A stretch of 64,000 bases of DNA from Alphaproteobacteria bacterium (GCA_028284045.1 JANQSN010000036.1:1-64000), one strand, 5' to 3'; numbered from the stretch's first letter, positions 16,111-25,593 are shown. Program-made: numbers and translations. The notes: a model not told the origin generated them from the sequence alone.

Positions 16111-16587
16111 TCAAGACGTCTTGCTGGCGGTTGCCGCGCTGGCGCCGGACGAGGGCTCCCCGTCGCTGACCACCAGGTTGATCTGCGACTTCTCCTCGCG
16201 GGCTTCCCGCTTGACCATGCCTTCGACGGACGCCCCGCGGGAGATCTCCAGGATCTCGTGCAGGATGTCGCCGTTGACTTCCGCCGTCTCCAGCAACGTG
16301 ACTTCGCGACCGCGGATGCGACCGTTGACCTGCCCCCACACCCGTACAGTCTCCGCACTCACCTCGCCGTTGATGTGGGCCGTACGCCCCACGGTCAGGC
16401 TCGTGCTCTGAATGTCGCCGTCAACCGTACCGTCGATCTGTACGTCCCCGTCCGTACGCATATCGCCGGATATACGCATGTCGCTGCCGATGATCGACGG
16501 CTGCGGGGGGCTGGCGGCCTCTCTGCTTCGGGGTTCGACCTTCCCGGGGGCGGGCCGGGTCGGCCTAGTTTGAGATTTCGAAAACAT
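16111..16587 (-). CDS. bactofilin (polymer-forming cytoskeletal protein)
   Basis: The 158-residue protein has a proline-rich unstructured N-terminus, then a bactofilin beta-helix core with regular short repeats: SIIGSDMRISGDMRTDGDVQ, IDGTVDGDI, TAHINGEVSAETVRVWGQVNGRI and EVNGDILHEILEISRGASVEG. There is no membrane segment. Bactofilins form non-polar filaments that position cell-wall enzymes. The start overlaps the last 23 bases of the M23 peptidase gene. In other Alphaproteobacteria a bactofilin (BacA) works with an adjacent M23 enzyme (LmdC), and this pair looks equivalent. Confidence 0.92.
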   Translation of the reverse strand: MFSKSQTRPTRPAPGKVEPRSREAASPPQPSIIGSDMRISGDMRTDGDVQIDGTVDGDIQSTSLTVGRTAHINGEVSAETVRVWGQVNGRIRGREVTLLETAEVNGDILHEILEISRGASVEGMVKREAREEKSQINLVVSDGEPSSGASAATASKTS

Positions 16588-18199
16588 GCTGCCCTGCCGT
16601 TAGGAAGTTGATGGGATTGCGCGGATCACCATTGACGCGAATCTCATAGTGCAGGTGCGAACCCGTACTCCGACCGGTACTGCCCATTAGGCCGACTCGG
16701 TCGCCGAAGGCCACCCGGTCACCTTCGGAAACGGTAATACTATGCAGATGGGCGTAGCGTGTCGTCACGCCCAAACCATGGTCGATCTCGACCATGTTGC
16801 CATAGGCGCCGCGCCGGCCGGCCGTCACCACCTCGCCGGGCGCGGTGGCGTAGATCGGCGTGCGCGTCGGCGCCGCGAAATCAAGACCCCAATGCTGCGA
16901 GCGCCGGCCGGTGAACGGATCGCGCCGCTGGCCGAAGCCGCTGGACAGCCGGTGCGGATCGCGCAGCGGCAGGCCGATCGGCAGACGGTTGACGACATCG
17001 CGCAGATCCGCCGCACGCCCGACCGCCGCCACCATATCGATGGCGTCCGCCCAGACCTGATCGGCGAGCAGGCTTTCCGGCAGGCTCGGGATCATCGGCC
17101 CGCCAGCCGCGACGACCTCGGCCGAAGACCCCATGCCTTCCTGCTGGATCGCCACGATCAAGGCTTCGACGTCGAGACCGGTGAAGGCGAGCCCCTGCTC
17201 CACCGTCTCCACATGGCGCTCGCTGACATCGCGCAACTGGGAGAACAGGACCTCCTGGCTGGTCTGCAGCGTCTCCAGCTCGGTCGACAGCGTCGCCATC
17301 TCGCCGCGCACCAGGATCGCCTCGTCGCTGAGGCCGTCGCGCTCCGCCTGGGCGGTCAGCACCTCGCGCTGCACGTCGTGCAGCAGCGTGGCGAACTGAT
17401 CGTTGCGCCGGTGGGCGCCGTTCAGCTCCTGCTCAAGCTGGCCGATATGCGCCAGCAGCTCGTCCCGCTCCGAAACGATGCGATCGACGGTGCTGTACGC
17501 GCTCTGCACCGCCAGGGTCAGTTCCTCGATCTGACCTTCCAGCGTGGCGTTCCAGTCGTTGGCCTCGTGGATGGTCTCGGTCAGCCGCGCGATCTCGCGG
17601 CGCAGGCCGTCCTGGTCGCCCAGCAGCGTGTCGCGCGTGCGGTTCAGGCTGTCGAGCTCGTCGTTCAGGAGGCCGATCTCGCCTTCCAGCTCGCCGCGCT
17701 CGCCCTCGGCCTCCGACAGCGCTTCCTCCAACGTGCCGATGCGCCCGATCAGCGACCGCCGGGCATGCTCGATGACCTCGCGCGCGGTCTCGCTGGCGCC
17801 CAGCGAGGTCTGCAGCGCCTGGATCTCGGAGCGGAGCTGGGCATTGCGGTCGAGGAAGTGCTCGCCCCGGCGGCGGGTTTCGCCGATCTCCTCCGCCGCC
17901 TGCTGGACATTGCCGTAGCGGCTGGCGAGGTCGGTGATCAGCTCTGCATAGCCGACCTCAAGATCGCGGATCTGACCCGACTGCTCGTCGATCAGCATGC
18001 TGGCGAGGCCGTACGCGACGGTCGTCGCCATCGCCCAGACGGTGCCGACCGCCAGCACTCCAGCCAGCGCGTATTGGTGGCGCTTGCGGAAGTGGATGTA
18101 GGAGACACCGGTCTCGGAGCGGATGAGGATCTGCCGCTCCTTGAAGACGCGCTTTAGAAGTGCGCGCCAACCTTGGTCGCTTCCTCGCATTGCCCCCAT
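16565..18199 (-). CDS. membrane-anchored coiled-coil M23 peptidoglycan endopeptidase (LmdC-like)
   Basis: The protein is 544 residues. A short basic cytoplasmic tail (1-45) precedes one membrane helix (about 46-70; YALAGVLAVGTVWAMATTVAYG). A long periplasmic coiled coil follows (about 75-335), then a C-terminal LytM/M23 domain (about 415-535). Zinc and catalytic residues are in HWGLDFAAP and GSHLHYEIRVNG, with TRYAHLHS between. It should cleave peptide crosslinks in peptidoglycan. The cytoplasmic tail is the likely contact for the bactofilin encoded by the overlapping next gene. A second ATG at 18190 is possible. Confidence 0.92.
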   Translation of the reverse strand: MGAMRGSDQGWRALLKRVFKERQILIRSETGVSYIHFRKRHQYALAGVLAVGTVWAMATTVAYGLASMLIDEQSGQIRDLEVGYAELITDLASRYGNVQQAAEEIGETRRRGEHFLDRNAQLRSEIQALQTSLGASETAREVIEHARRSLIGRIGTLEEALSEAEGERGELEGEIGLLNDELDSLNRTRDTLLGDQDGLRREIARLTETIHEANDWNATLEGQIEELTLAVQSAYSTVDRIVSERDELLAHIGQLEQELNGAHRRNDQFATLLHDVQREVLTAQAERDGLSDEAILVRGEMATLSTELETLQTSQEVLFSQLRDVSERHVETVEQGLAFTGLDVEALIVAIQQEGMGSSAEVVAAGGPMIPSLPESLLADQVWADAIDMVAAVGRAADLRDVVNRLPIGLPLRDPHRLSSGFGQRRDPFTGRRSQHWGLDFAAPTRTPIYATAPGEVVTAGRRGAYGNMVEIDHGLGVTTRYAHLHSITVSEGDRVAFGDRVGLMGSTGRSTGSHLHYEIRVNGDPRNPINFLTAGQHVFEISN

Positions 18200-18537
18200 C
18201 CAAAGACACTTCTTCGCAGCGCACCGGCTTCTTCACGATCCGCCGGCGGACGGTGGGCCGATGGCGCGCCACCGGTACCCCGCCACCCTGCACACGTGCC
18301 GGGTGCGGCGCGCTGCGCAAGATCAAAAAGGCCCCTTCAGAGGCCCAACCAGCGGTTCCCAACGCCCGCTACCGGCCGACCGCCATCGGCCCGCCATCGG
18401 GCGAAGAGCACCAAGCATCCCTGATACCGTCCGCTCTTGAACGCTTGGTTAATCCCGCTGATAGCCCCTGTACCCCAGGCCGCGCTACGTTACCGAAACC
18501 CAGACATCGAGGCAAACACTCGTCCCCGCACTGCATC
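18200..18537. other. divergent intergenic region between M23 peptidase and amidase genes
   Basis: 338 bases with no supported gene. The only structure noticed is a weak hairpin, GGCCCCTTCAGAGGCC, near 18330. The frame of the amidase stays open through the region, but there is no conserved protein sequence before MNNLRSAP. Promoters for both flanking genes should lie here; none is clear. Confidence 0.5.
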
Positions 18538-19791
18538 ATGAACAATCTTCGATCCGCCCCCGCACCGGCCGACCCGGCCGCCATCTCCGCCGACGACGAC
18601 CCGGTCGGCGCGTTTTGCCGGCACGTAACGCTGCGGCTGCCGGGCAACCCCGCCGGCCCCCTGGCCGGACTCACCTTCGCCGCGAAGGACATCTACGACA
18701 TCGCCGGCCACGTCACCGGCTGCGGCAACCCGGACTGGCTGGCCAGCCACCCGCCGGCACCGCGCACGGCGACCGCCGTCCAGGACCTGCTGGATGCGGG
18801 GGCCACGCTGGTCGGCAAGACGCTGACCGACGAGCTGGCTTTCAGCCTGCACGGCGAGAACGCGCATTACGGGACGCCGGTGAACAGCGCCGCCCCCGAC
18901 CGGGTGCCCGGCGGCTCGTCGAACGGCTCTGCCGCCGCCGTCGCCGCCGGCCTGGTCGACCTCGCGCTGGGCAGCGACACGGGCGGTTCGGTGCGGGCGC
19001 CGGCCAGCTATTGCGGCCTGTTCGGCATCCGCCCCAGCCATGGCGCCATCCCGCTGGCCGGTGCGATGCCGCTGGCCCCCAGCTTCGATACGGTGGGGTG
19101 GTTCACGCGCTCGGCCGACTTGCTCACCCGCGTCGGCAACGCGCTGCTGCCGGCGGATGCGGCGGACTGGCGGCCATCGCGGGTCCTCTTCCTGGAGCCC
19201 GCCTTCGCATTGGCCAACGACACCGCCCGCGCGCCTTTGCACCGCGCGGCGGAGACGCTGGGCGCGGCCATCGGGCCGACCGCCGCTTGGGTGCCCGACC
19301 CACCGGACCTCACCCGGTGGCTGACGCCGTTCCAGGCCCTGCAGTGGCGCGAGATCTGGCAGAGCCACCGCGACTGGATCACCGCCACCCGGCCCCATTT
19401 CGGCCCCGGCATCGCCGAACGCTTCGCCGCCGTCGCCGGCGTCACCGACGATCAGGTGGCCGAGGCGCGCGCCTTCCGCCTGGCCGCCGGCGGCCGGCTG
19501 CTGGCCGCGCTCGGCGGCGACGGTGTGTTGATCACCCCGACGGTGCCCGGCCCGGCGCCCTTGAAAGGCCTACCGCGCCAGGCCGTGGCGGCGGAGCGCC
19601 AGCGCGCCCTGGCGCTGCTCTGCCCGGCCGGTCTGGCCCGTCTACCCCAAGTCTCGCTGCCGGTCGGCCGGGTGGACGGCGCGCCGGTCGGCCTGTCGCT
19701 GATCGGCCCACCGGGCAGCGACCGCCGCCTGCTCGCCCTGACCTGCGCGATCGCTGGAGACTTGCCGGCCCTCAACACGCCGCCGGTTTAG
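18538..19791 (+). CDS. amidase signature family protein
   Basis: A 417-residue protein with the Ser-cisSer-Lys catalytic set of amidase-signature hydrolases. The lysine is in TFAAKDIYDIAGHVT and the two serines are in VPGGSSNGSAAAVAAGLVDL and LGSDTGGSVRAPASYCGLFG. The N-terminus is shorter than in GatA and the C-terminal third is not GatA-like, so it probably hydrolyses a small amide. It is not likely to be the tRNA amidotransferase subunit. The start at 18538 is the first ATG with family-like sequence. The specific substrate cannot be told. Confidence 0.85.
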   Translation: MNNLRSAPAPADPAAISADDDPVGAFCRHVTLRLPGNPAGPLAGLTFAAKDIYDIAGHVTGCGNPDWLASHPPAPRTATAVQDLLDAGATLVGKTLTDELAFSLHGENAHYGTPVNSAAPDRVPGGSSNGSAAAVAAGLVDLALGSDTGGSVRAPASYCGLFGIRPSHGAIPLAGAMPLAPSFDTVGWFTRSADLLTRVGNALLPADAADWRPSRVLFLEPAFALANDTARAPLHRAAETLGAAIGPTAAWVPDPPDLTRWLTPFQALQWREIWQSHRDWITATRPHFGPGIAERFAAVAGVTDDQVAEARAFRLAAGGRLLAALGGDGVLITPTVPGPAPLKGLPRQAVAAERQRALALLCPAGLARLPQVSLPVGRVDGAPVGLSLIGPPGSDRRLLALTCAIAGDLPALNTPPV

Positions 19792-19800
19792 GGGTTCCCG

Positions 19801-20292
19801 TCAGAAGCGAAGCTCCTGGCGGATCTCCTCCACCGCGCGTCCCCAGGTCTCACCGGGGCGCCGGTCGGTGACGACGAAGCCGGCGGTCTCGTACAACGCC
19901 GCCGCGGCGTCGAGCCCGGCGACGGTGGTGAGATAGACGCCGGCCTTGCCGATGGCGCGCGCCCGATCGAGCGCCCGGCCCAGGAGCGCGCCGCCGAGGC
20001 CTTGGCCGCGCTCGGCGCCCGCCACGAACACCCAGCGCAGATGCGCGAGATCGCCGTCGGCCGGGTCGCCGGCATCGAGCACCAGACCACCGGCAAGCGC
20101 CTCACCACGCCAGGCCGTGGCGAACAGATCGCGGTCGCCCTGGAACCGGTCGAGGAACACCGCCATCTCGCGCGCCACTTTGGCCTCGAAAGCGACGCCG
20201 AAGCCGTGGGAGCGCGCGAAGCTGCCCGCCAGACCACCCGCGAGCCCGCCAAGCACCCCGGGGCGATAGCCGGCAAAGGTGATGCCGTTCAT
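19801..20292 (-). CDS. GNAT family N-acetyltransferase
   Basis: This 163-residue protein has the acetyl-CoA-binding motif A, WVFVAGAERGQGLGGALLGR, followed by GKAGVYLTTVAGLDAAAALY and ETAGFVVTDRR. The N-terminus (ITFAGYRPGVLGGLAGGLAG, FARSHGFGVAFEAKVAREM) resembles GNATs that are often paired with or fused to MarR/TetR regulators. Its ATG overlaps the TetR stop by four bases, so the repressor and enzyme are co-expressed. The substrate is unknown. Confidence 0.85.
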   Translation of the reverse strand: MNGITFAGYRPGVLGGLAGGLAGSFARSHGFGVAFEAKVAREMAVFLDRFQGDRDLFATAWRGEALAGGLVLDAGDPADGDLAHLRWVFVAGAERGQGLGGALLGRALDRARAIGKAGVYLTTVAGLDAAAALYETAGFVVTDRRPGETWGRAVEEIRQELRF

Positions 20293-20879
20293 GCGGAGGC
20301 GCCGTCGGTAGGTGGAAGGGCCGGTGCGTGCAGCGCCGCCGCGGCGATCCGCTCCGCGTCCGCATCGCCGAACGGACCGGCCAGCAGGACCTGGCGCCAG
20401 ACCAGCGCAACCACCAGATCGGCCGACCAGGCCGGATCGGCCGCGCCGGCCGCCGCCAGGGATTGGGTCAACAAGTCTTGCCGGCCGGTCATCAGGCCGC
20501 GCCGCACCGCTGCGCGCGCGGTCGGGTCTCCGGCGGCATCGCCCAAGAGACCGGCCAGCACCGCCGCCGCCGGGGTCTCCCGGTAGAGCCGGAACAGCCG
20601 GCACAGCAGCGTGGCCGGCGCCGTATCTTCGTCCGCTGCCGGTGACAACAGCGCTTCGGCCGGCACCAACCCCGTATAGGCATCGACGAACAGCGCCGGG
20701 CGCCCCGGCCACCAGCGGTAGAGCGTCTGCTTGCCGGCACCGGCAGCCGCGGCCACCGCCTCCATGGTCACCGCCGGATAGCCGCGCGCCGCCACCAACG
20801 CGACGGCAGCGGCGAGGATGTCCTCACGCCGCCTCGGGCCACGCCCGGATTTGACCGGCACTGGAGCAAGCGTTGTCAT
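20289..20879 (-). CDS. TetR/AcrR family transcriptional repressor
   Basis: A 196-residue protein with an N-terminal TetR helix-turn-helix: RREDILAAAVALVAARGYP, VTMEAVAAAAGAGKQTLYRWWPG. The C-terminal ligand domain includes the TetR_C-type segment with LMTGRQDLL and VVALVWRQVLLAGPF. A perfect 19-base palindrome sits 15 bases upstream of its ATG, so autoregulation is very likely. It is translationally coupled to the GNAT gene. Confidence 0.9.
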   Translation of the reverse strand: MTTLAPVPVKSGRGPRRREDILAAAVALVAARGYPAVTMEAVAAAAGAGKQTLYRWWPGRPALFVDAYTGLVPAEALLSPAADEDTAPATLLCRLFRLYRETPAAAVLAGLLGDAAGDPTARAAVRRGLMTGRQDLLTQSLAAAGAADPAWSADLVVALVWRQVLLAGPFGDADAERIAAAALHAPALPPTDGASA

Positions 20880-20893
20880 GCGCCGGAGAGTAA

Positions 20894-20912
20894 ACGAGAC
20901 GGACCGTCTCGT
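20894..20912. promoter_or_regulatory. TetR operator palindrome
   Basis: ACGAGACGG-A-CCGTCTCGT is a perfect 9+1+9 inverted repeat immediately upstream of the TetR gene. Both size and position are typical of TetR-family operators. Confidence 0.65.
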
Positions 20913-20939
20913 CTAGATCGGTTGATCGTCGCGGCGCGG

Positions 20940-21953
20940 CTACCGCGTCTCGACGGCCCCGGCCGGCGCAAAGGGATCGCCCACATCGGCGAACAGCCGG
21001 GCACGGGCGTCCAGCCCCTCCGGCAGGGCCAGCCCGTGCCGGACCACGAAGGCGCCGTCATAGGTGCCGACGAAGACCGCCCGGGCGTCGGCCAGGCGGT
21101 CGAGGCGCGCCGCCTCGTCGAAGCTGTGGCCGAGGCCCGACACCACATAGCCCGGGGCCGCCGTCACCGGCTCCAGATAGCCTTCGACCGACAGCCGCGC
21201 CAAGGGGCCGGCAGCACCGGCGAAGCGGCCAGGCTGGACCGACTCCACGACGAACCGCCCGCCCACCGGCCGACCGGTCAGTGCCGCGAAGCTGCCGGCC
21301 TCGGGCTCCGCCAGCCCGCCCGGCAGATCGAGCGCCAGGCCGCCAAGCCGCCGGCCGCTCGGCCCGCTGCCCGCCCGCACGGTGCCGGACAGAACCGCCG
21401 GTGCCCGGTCGTCCAGGGGATCGAGCCGGGCCGCCACCACGCCGGCGCCGCGCCAGGCACCGGAGACGGCGACTCGCCGCCCCACCGTCACCAGGGCGGT
21501 CCCCGGCGCCCCGGGTTCCAGAACGACATCCACGCCGAGCAGGCGGAAGCCCCGCCCGTCGAGCCCGACCGCCTCGATGCGGCCGGCGAGCGGATAGACG
21601 ATCGCGACCCGCCGGGCGACCAGGGCCGATGTCGGGCCGGCCGCCTCCACCGTCACACTCTGGCCGATGCCGAGCATGCCCGCGTCGCGCGCGCCGTAGA
21701 CATCGGCGATGGCGGTGTCGGCGGCCAGCGCGACGGTCAGGCCGTTCACGCGGATGCTGCCGAGCCCGGTGACCGTGCCGACGATGCCGGTGCCGCCGAT
21801 GCCGCCTTCGATCGGCGGGGACCGGTCGGCCAGCACGGCGTCCGATCGGCCGCCGGACGTCGGCCGGTCGCCGGACACGGGCTGGCACGCCGCCGCCGCC
21901 AATGCCGCCAGCGATGTCAGAACCGCACGCCGCCCCGGGCGATAGCCGCTCAT
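20940..21953 (-). CDS. DUF5666-type lipoprotein
   Basis: The 337-residue protein has an RPGRRAVLTSLAALAAAAC signal and lipobox, with Cys at about 23, so it should be membrane-anchored in the envelope. The mature part is built of repeated small beta-barrel units: GTVTGLGSIRVNGLTV, GRIEAVGLDGRGFRLLGVDV, GTVRAG and VEGYLEPV. These match DUF5666 repeats. The function is unknown. The gene follows the DUF6502 gene by 30 bases on the same strand, and this pairing recurs in Proteobacteria as far as I recall. Confidence 0.75.
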   Translation of the reverse strand: MSGYRPGRRAVLTSLAALAAAACQPVSGDRPTSGGRSDAVLADRSPPIEGGIGGTGIVGTVTGLGSIRVNGLTVALAADTAIADVYGARDAGMLGIGQSVTVEAAGPTSALVARRVAIVYPLAGRIEAVGLDGRGFRLLGVDVVLEPGAPGTALVTVGRRVAVSGAWRGAGVVAARLDPLDDRAPAVLSGTVRAGSGPSGRRLGGLALDLPGGLAEPEAGSFAALTGRPVGGRFVVESVQPGRFAGAAGPLARLSVEGYLEPVTAAPGYVVSGLGHSFDEAARLDRLADARAVFVGTYDGAFVVRHGLALPEGLDARARLFADVGDPFAPAGAVETR

Positions 21954-21983
21954 GGTCGCGATGCCCTCCCCACCCGTCGCCGC

Positions 21984-22850
21984 CTACTCGTCACTGTCGT
22001 CGTCCGTGTCGGACGCGTCCTGCGGCGCGCGATAGAAGTAGACGCCGAAGCGGAAGCGATGCGCCGCGTCCGCCTTGCCCGCATCCTCCGCCTGGGCGGC
22101 GTAGGCGGCGCGGTTGAGCGCCGTCAGGAGCTGGCCGGCGCCCTCGCGCGCCGCCGCCTCCAGCGCATCCACCGACTCAACCCGCAGATGGTTGTAGAAG
22201 ACCGCCCTTTCCAGGAAAGGCGGGCCATCGCCCAGGAGATTGCCGGTGGCCGCGCTGATATGGTCGCCGACATTGCGGGCGAAGAAGTGCAGCGTCTGGT
22301 CGGCATCGCCGCCGCCGAGCAGCGCTTCGGCGGACAGGTGCACCTGCTCGCCCGGCGCATCGAGCTGTACCAGCCCCTGGCGCAACAGCTCGTCCAACAC
22401 CGTGCGCGGGCGCACATCCGTGCTGATCGCCGCCACCAGGCTATCGAAGGACGGCGCGTCACCGGTCCCGTGGCGGGCCAGCGCACGCGGCCGGCCGTCG
22501 GCGTCCTGCAGGCCGGGATCGGCCAGCCAGCGGCCGATCACGCTGACCATCGCGGTGACCCGCCGCGCGCCCGCCGAGCGCGCCGCCGCACCCTCCGCCG
22601 CGGCGGCGCGCAGGGTGCGGATGTCCTTGCGATGGACGCCGGTCAGCACGCTGATCCGGCTGTCGGTCGGACGCTGGCCGTCGATCCGGAAGTCGCGCTC
22701 CGCCACCTCCACGAAGACCTCCTTGAGCAGCCGGTAGACCGCCGGCGCGGTGACGCCGCGCGCGATCATCGTGCGGACGAGCGGCCGCAACACGCCCTTC
22801 AGTGCGCGGGCCAGCGCCTGGGCTCGATTGTCGAAGGCGTCTTCGTGCAT
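21984..22850 (-). CDS. DUF6502 family protein
   Basis: A 288-residue protein starting at ATG 22850. The N-terminal half carries the conserved [56 protein letters not shown] and a winged-helix-like appearance. The C-terminal half has [34 protein letters not shown]. There is no signal peptide or membrane helix. The role is unknown; it is probably a DNA-binding or regulatory protein working with the lipoprotein encoded next to it. Confidence 0.75.
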   Translation of the reverse strand: MHEDAFDNRAQALARALKGVLRPLVRTMIARGVTAPAVYRLLKEVFVEVAERDFRIDGQRPTDSRISVLTGVHRKDIRTLRAAAAEGAAARSAGARRVTAMVSVIGRWLADPGLQDADGRPRALARHGTGDAPSFDSLVAAISTDVRPRTVLDELLRQGLVQLDAPGEQVHLSAEALLGGGDADQTLHFFARNVGDHISAATGNLLGDGPPFLERAVFYNHLRVESVDALEAAAREGAGQLLTALNRAAYAAQAEDAGKADAAHRFRFGVYFYRAPQDASDTDDDSDE

Positions 22851-23049
22851 GACGCGGCACCTTACGTGGGCGTGGAAAAAGAATCCACGCGAACCGTTGA
22901 CGGCCGGCACGCGAGCCGGCATTGTCCATCCCCGATGCGCGGGAAAATTTCCCACATCAACATCGGCGCATCACCCCCCGGTGCCGGCGACGCGTCGTTT
23001 CGCCACCCTCGCGCCGATCCATCGACAACCCAGGACAGGAGGTAAAGAC

Positions 23050-23550
23050 ATGGTCACCCGTTTGATGGTCGCCGCCACGGCGATGACGTTGGTCGCCGCA
23101 TGCGGAGCCCGCGAGACCTCGACGGTCGCCACGGCCGCTCCGACGGCCAACATCGTCGAGACCGCGGTGGACGCCGGTTCCTTCGACACGCTGGTTGCCG
23201 CGCTGCAGGCGGCGGAGCTGGACGAGACGCTGGCCGGCCCCGGGCCGTTCACCGTCTTCGCGCCGACCGACGACGCCTTCGCCGCCCTGCCCGCCGGCAC
23301 CGTCGACACCCTGCTGATGCCGGAGAACCGCGACCAGCTCGTCGCCGTCCTGACCTATCACGTGGTTCCCGGCAAGGTGATGTCCAGTGACCTGGCGGGC
23401 CAGACGCTCGATGTCGCCACGGTCGAGGGCTCGACGGTCGCCATCAACGCGACCAGCGGCGTAATGGTCGACGCCGCAACTGTCATCGCCGCCGATATCG
23501 AGGCGTCGAACGGCGTCATCCATGTCATCGATCAGGTGATCCTGCCGTAA
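23050..23550 (+). CDS. fasciclin (FAS1) domain lipoprotein
   Basis: The 166-residue protein starts at ATG 23050 after AGGAGGTAAAG. It has a lipoprotein signal ([18 protein letters not shown]) and a single FAS1 domain with both conserved boxes: [20 protein letters not shown] and [19 protein letters not shown]. The end is [16 protein letters not shown]1 domains mediate adhesion or ligand binding outside the cell. It is a monocistronic unit ended by the hairpin at 23653. Confidence 0.92.
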   Translation: MVTRLMVAATAMTLVAACGARETSTVATAAPTANIVETAVDAGSFDTLVAALQAAELDETLAGPGPFTVFAPTDDAFAALPAGTVDTLLMPENRDQLVAVLTYHVVPGKVMSSDLAGQTLDVATVEGSTVAINATSGVMVDAATVIAADIEASNGVIHVIDQVILP

Positions 23551-23652
23551 CGGCATCGGGCCGGGCCCGGTCGTCGACCGGTCCCTTTCACTGTCCGTCA
23601 CCGCTTGGCCGTCGCCGCTCGGCCATTGCTTATTTCGCCGGCGGAAAAGAAC

Positions 23653-23676
23653 AGGGGGCGGCCACCACCGCCCCCT
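23653..23676. terminator. bidirectional terminator between fasciclin and glpV
   Basis: AGGGGGCGG (23653-23661) pairs with CCGCCCCCT (23668-23676). TTCCTTTCC follows on the plus strand and GTTCTTTTCC on the minus strand. It lies between convergent genes. Confidence 0.6.
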
Positions 23677-23716
23677 TTCCTTTCCGTCGCCGCGAGCCGG
23701 CAGCCCGCGTCGCCGG

Positions 23717-25507
23717 TCAGCGCACCCGGCCCTCGCGCCAAGCCTGGATGAGGTCGTCATAGGCGACGGTCTCGCCTTCGCCTTCCTCGTCCTCCAGGGG
23801 CGGCTTCGGCGAGCCCGGCTGGGAGAACCAGTACTCCGGATCCTGCGGCTCGTTGAGCAGCGGCCCCAGGTCGCCCTGCACGCCGGCCCGCTCCAGCCGC
23901 TCCAGCACGTCGTCCTGGGCGGCGGCCAGGTTGTCCATCGCCTCCTGCGGCGTCACCTCGCCGGTGACGGCCTCGGCGACGTTCTCCCACCAGAGCTGGG
24001 CCAGACGCGGATAGTCCGGCACGTTGGTGCCGGTGGGCGTCCAGGCGACGCGCGCCGGGCTGCGGTAGAACTCCACCAGCCCGCCGAGGCGCGGGGCCAA
24101 CTCGCTCATCGTGTCGGTCTGCAGGTCGCTCTCGCGGATCGGCGTCAGGCCGACGATGGTCTTCTTCAGCGAGGTCGACTTGCAGGTGACGAACTGGGCA
24201 TAGAGCCAGGCCGCCTGCCGGCGCTCCAGCGGCGTGGAGTTCAGGAAGGTCCAGGAGCCGCAGTCCTGGTAGCCGAGCTTCATGCCCTCTTCCCAATACG
24301 GGCCGTGCGGCGACGGGGCCATGCGCCATTTCGGGGTCCCGTCCTCGTTGACCACCGGCAGGTCGGGCTGCGACAGGGCGGCGGTGAAGGCGGTGTACCA
24401 GAAGATCTGCTGGGCGATGTTCCCCTGCCCCGGCACCGGCCCGGCCTCGGAGAAGTTCATGCCCGGCGCCTCCGGCGGCGCGTAGTCCTGCAGCCATTCG
24501 ATGTACTTACGCAGCGCGTACACCGCCGCCGGGCTGTTGGTCGCGCCGCCGCGCGCGACGGAGGAACCGACCGGCCGGCTGCCGTCGACGCGCAGGCCCC
24601 ATTCGTCCACCGGCAGGCCGTTGGGAATGCCCTTGTCGCCGGTGCCGGCCATGGACAGCCAGGCATCGGTGAAGCGCCAGCCCAGCGACGGGTCGCGCCG
24701 GCCGTAGTCCATATGGCCGTAGACCCGCTCGCCATCGACTTCCTGCACGTGGTTGGTGAAGAAGTCGGCGATGTCCTGATAGGCCTTCCAGTTGATCGGC
24801 ACGCCCAGCTCGTAGCCATAGCGCTCGCGGAACTGCGCCTTCAGGTCGTCGCGATTGAACCAGTCGTAGCGGAACCAGTAGAGGTTGGCGAATTGCTGGT
24901 CGGGAAGCTGGTAGACCTTGCCGTCGGGCGCGGTGGTGAAGCTGAGCCCGATGAAGTCCTCAAGGTCGAGGGTCGGCAGGGTGAAGTCGGCGGCCTCGCC
25001 CTCGACCATGTCGGTGATCGGCACCACCAGGCCGTAGCGGTAGTGGGTGCCGATCAGGTCCGAGTCGTTGACGTAGCCGTCATAGACGTTGCGGCCGGAC
25101 TGCATCTGCGTCTGCAGGCGCTCGATGACGTCGCCTTCCTGGATCAGGTCGTGGGTCAGGTTGATCCCGGTGATCTCCGAGAACGCCCGCGCCATCACGT
25201 CGGCTTCGTATTCGTGGGTGGTGATGGTCTCCGACACCACGTTGATGTCCATGCCGCGGAACGGCTCGGCGGCGCGGATGAAGAAGGCCATCTCCTCCAT
25301 CTGCTGCTCCAGGCTGAGGGAGGACGGGGTGAACTCCTCCTCCATCCAGCGCTGGGCGGCGGCCAGGCGCTCATCGTCGCTCTGGGCGCGGGCCGGGCGC
25401 GCGGCGACGCCGGAGCCGGTGAGCGCACCGATGGCGGCGACGCTCTGCATCAGGGCGCGGCGGCCGACTTGGATCGGACGCGGCCGGAACGCGGCTTTCT
25501 TGTTCAT
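23717..25507 (-). CDS. glpV: glycerol ABC importer, substrate-binding protein
   Basis: The 596-residue protein is much longer than usual family-1 binding proteins, as in rhizobial GlpV. It has a Tat-like signal, GRRALMQSVAAIGALTGSG, cleaved near ARAQ. The body has extracellular solute-binding landmarks: GMDINVVSETITTHEYEADV, FSEITGINLTHDLIQEGDVI, YDWFNRDDLKAQF, and GSWTFLNSTPLERRQAAWL. It is the last gene of the glpSTPQUV set, with all components in the order known for Rhizobium leguminosarum. It should bind glycerol in the periplasm. Confidence 0.9.
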   Translation of the reverse strand: MNKKAAFRPRPIQVGRRALMQSVAAIGALTGSGVAARPARAQSDDERLAAAQRWMEEEFTPSSLSLEQQMEEMAFFIRAAEPFRGMDINVVSETITTHEYEADVMARAFSEITGINLTHDLIQEGDVIERLQTQMQSGRNVYDGYVNDSDLIGTHYRYGLVVPITDMVEGEAADFTLPTLDLEDFIGLSFTTAPDGKVYQLPDQQFANLYWFRYDWFNRDDLKAQFRERYGYELGVPINWKAYQDIADFFTNHVQEVDGERVYGHMDYGRRDPSLGWRFTDAWLSMAGTGDKGIPNGLPVDEWGLRVDGSRPVGSSVARGGATNSPAAVYALRKYIEWLQDYAPPEAPGMNFSEAGPVPGQGNIAQQIFWYTAFTAALSQPDLPVVNEDGTPKWRMAPSPHGPYWEEGMKLGYQDCGSWTFLNSTPLERRQAAWLYAQFVTCKSTSLKKTIVGLTPIRESDLQTDTMSELAPRLGGLVEFYRSPARVAWTPTGTNVPDYPRLAQLWWENVAEAVTGEVTPQEAMDNLAAAQDDVLERLERAGVQGDLGPLLNEPQDPEYWFSQPGSPKPPLEDEEGEGETVAYDDLIQAWREGRVR

Positions 25508-25593
25508 GGGGACGTCTCCCTCTCCATAAGGTGCGCTGACGATTGGGGGACGGGCGGATGCGGCCCAGCGCTGGCCGCCGCCCGTGCGGAAGA

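Noticed and set aside
20922..23045. A 707-codon plus-strand open frame opposite the DUF5666 and DUF6502 genes
   Set aside because: No recognisable domain, low-complexity Arg/Gly/Ala content, and antisense to two plausible genes.
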